The notes under the pieces were generated by a model. That model worked only from the letters and a program-made list of their open reading frames with translations. It ran no database searches and was not told the DNA's origin. 7,110 bases of DNA from positions 1 through 7,110 of the forward strand of contig JAKAUG010000418.1 of NCBI GenBank assembly GCA_021827805.1, read 5' to 3'. The position numbers and the translations under genes are program-made. Source of the DNA: Bacillota bacterium. GTDB lineage: Bacteria > Bacillota > Sulfobacillia > RBS10-35 > JAJYVN01. Shown here piece by piece: positions 6,523 through 7,110 of the stretch (positions are counted from its first letter, which is position 1; each line of letters opens with the position of its first letter).

Positions 6523-7110
6523 ATGAGGGCCCTGGTCAAGGACGAGGCCGCTCCGGGATTCCGGTTGCGCGAGGTCCCCGTCCCGGAGCCCGGTCCGCGT
6601 GATGTCCTGATCCGGGTACACCGGGCGGGGATCTGCGGCACGGACCTGCACATCTACCAGTGGGACGCCTGGGCCGCCTCCCGCGTGCGACCCGTGCGCG
6701 TCATCGGGCATGAGTTCGCGGGCGTCGTCGCCGAGGTCGGAGCGGCTGTGCACCACATCCGGTCAGGAGACCGCGTCTCCGGCGAAGGGCACATCGGCTG
6801 CGGGCACTGCTACTGTTGTCGCACGGGCCAGGGGCACATCTGCGACCGCGTCGACATCCTCGGCATCGACGTCGACGGCTGCTTTGCGGACTACGTGGTC
6901 CGTCCGTAGCAGAACGTCTGGCCCCTGCGCCCGGAGATCGGCTTTGATCTGGGCGCGCTGCACGACCCCCTGGGAAACGCGGTGCACACGGTGATGGCCC
7001 AACCCGTGGCGGGTCAGGTGGTCCTGATCACGGGCTGCGGCCCCGTCGGGCTGTTGATGATCTCCGTGGCACGGGCCGCGGGCGCGTTGCTGATCATCGC
7101 GCTGGACGTC
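6523..7110 (+). pseudogene. L-threonine 3-dehydrogenase-family zinc dehydrogenase, interrupted by TAG, 3' end cut by window
   Basis: A zinc-dependent medium-chain dehydrogenase. From the ATG at 6523 the key residues fall on the same numbers as in E. coli Tdh: catalytic zinc ligands Cys38, His63 and Glu64; structural zinc cysteines 93, 96, 99 and 107; and His90 in SGEGHI, a position tied to threonine specificity. An in-frame TAG at 6907-6909 (codon 129) interrupts the protein. The same frame then stays open for 67 codons to the window edge with clear homology: QNVWPL, the DPLGNAVHT stretch, and the Rossmann loop TGCGPVG. So the whole fold is encoded except for the stop. The first part alone would lack the NAD-binding domain and be inactive. 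The stop could be a true inactivating mutation, a sequence error, or a suppressed codon; Tdh homologues usually have Ala or Glu here, and GAG to TAG is one change. If intact it would oxidise L-threonine to 2-amino-3-ketobutyrate, though related members use polyols or sugars. A TTG at 6514 is an alternative start. Expression is under the upstream SAM riboswitch. Confidence 0.82.

Noticed and set aside
1..7110. CRISPR arrays, tRNA and rRNA genes
   Set aside because: No regularly spaced repeats, no cloverleaf with a T-arm consensus and no rRNA-like segment were seen on reading both strands.

Overview
This window is GC-rich bacterial DNA with strong Shine-Dalgarno sequences, GTG and TTG start codons, a near-consensus sigma-70/sigma-A promoter and a SAM-I (S-box) riboswitch with an intrinsic terminator. 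That combination fits a high-GC Bacillota or Chloroflexota lineage better than an actinobacterium or proteobacterium. This is an inference from style, not a taxonomic identification. All recognised genes lie on the + strand.

Layout: bases 1-237 hold no gene I can support. Bases 238-879 are a decayed IS607-type serine transposase (tnpA). Homology jumps through three frames by three one-base losses and then meets an in-frame stop. No tnpB follows it. Bases 951-6217 are a compact set of four intact genes: a cytoplasmic GH51 alpha-L-arabinofuranosidase, a Gfo/Idh/MocA-type oxidoreductase, a DUF993 protein with a dihydrodipicolinate-synthase-like barrel, and a sugar-phosphate isomerase/epimerase-type barrel. 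The last two overlap by 4 bases. From about 6260 a new transcription unit begins: promoter, SAM-I riboswitch, rho-independent terminator, then a zinc-dependent dehydrogenase of the L-threonine 3-dehydrogenase (Tdh) family. That last gene carries an in-frame TAG at codon 129 and runs off the window.

How it may work together: GH51 would release L-arabinose (or a related pentose) from imported arabino-oligosaccharides. The oxidoreductase, isomerase/epimerase and lyase-like DUF993 protein form a plausible oxidise / rearrange / cleave route for a sugar. No kinase and no classic AraA/AraB/AraD genes are present here, so the route could be non-phosphorylative. The substrate and steps are inferred from neighbourhood only. 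The SAM-controlled Tdh-family gene looks like an independent unit. If functional, it would be expressed when SAM is low, which could tie threonine breakdown to glycine and one-carbon supply.
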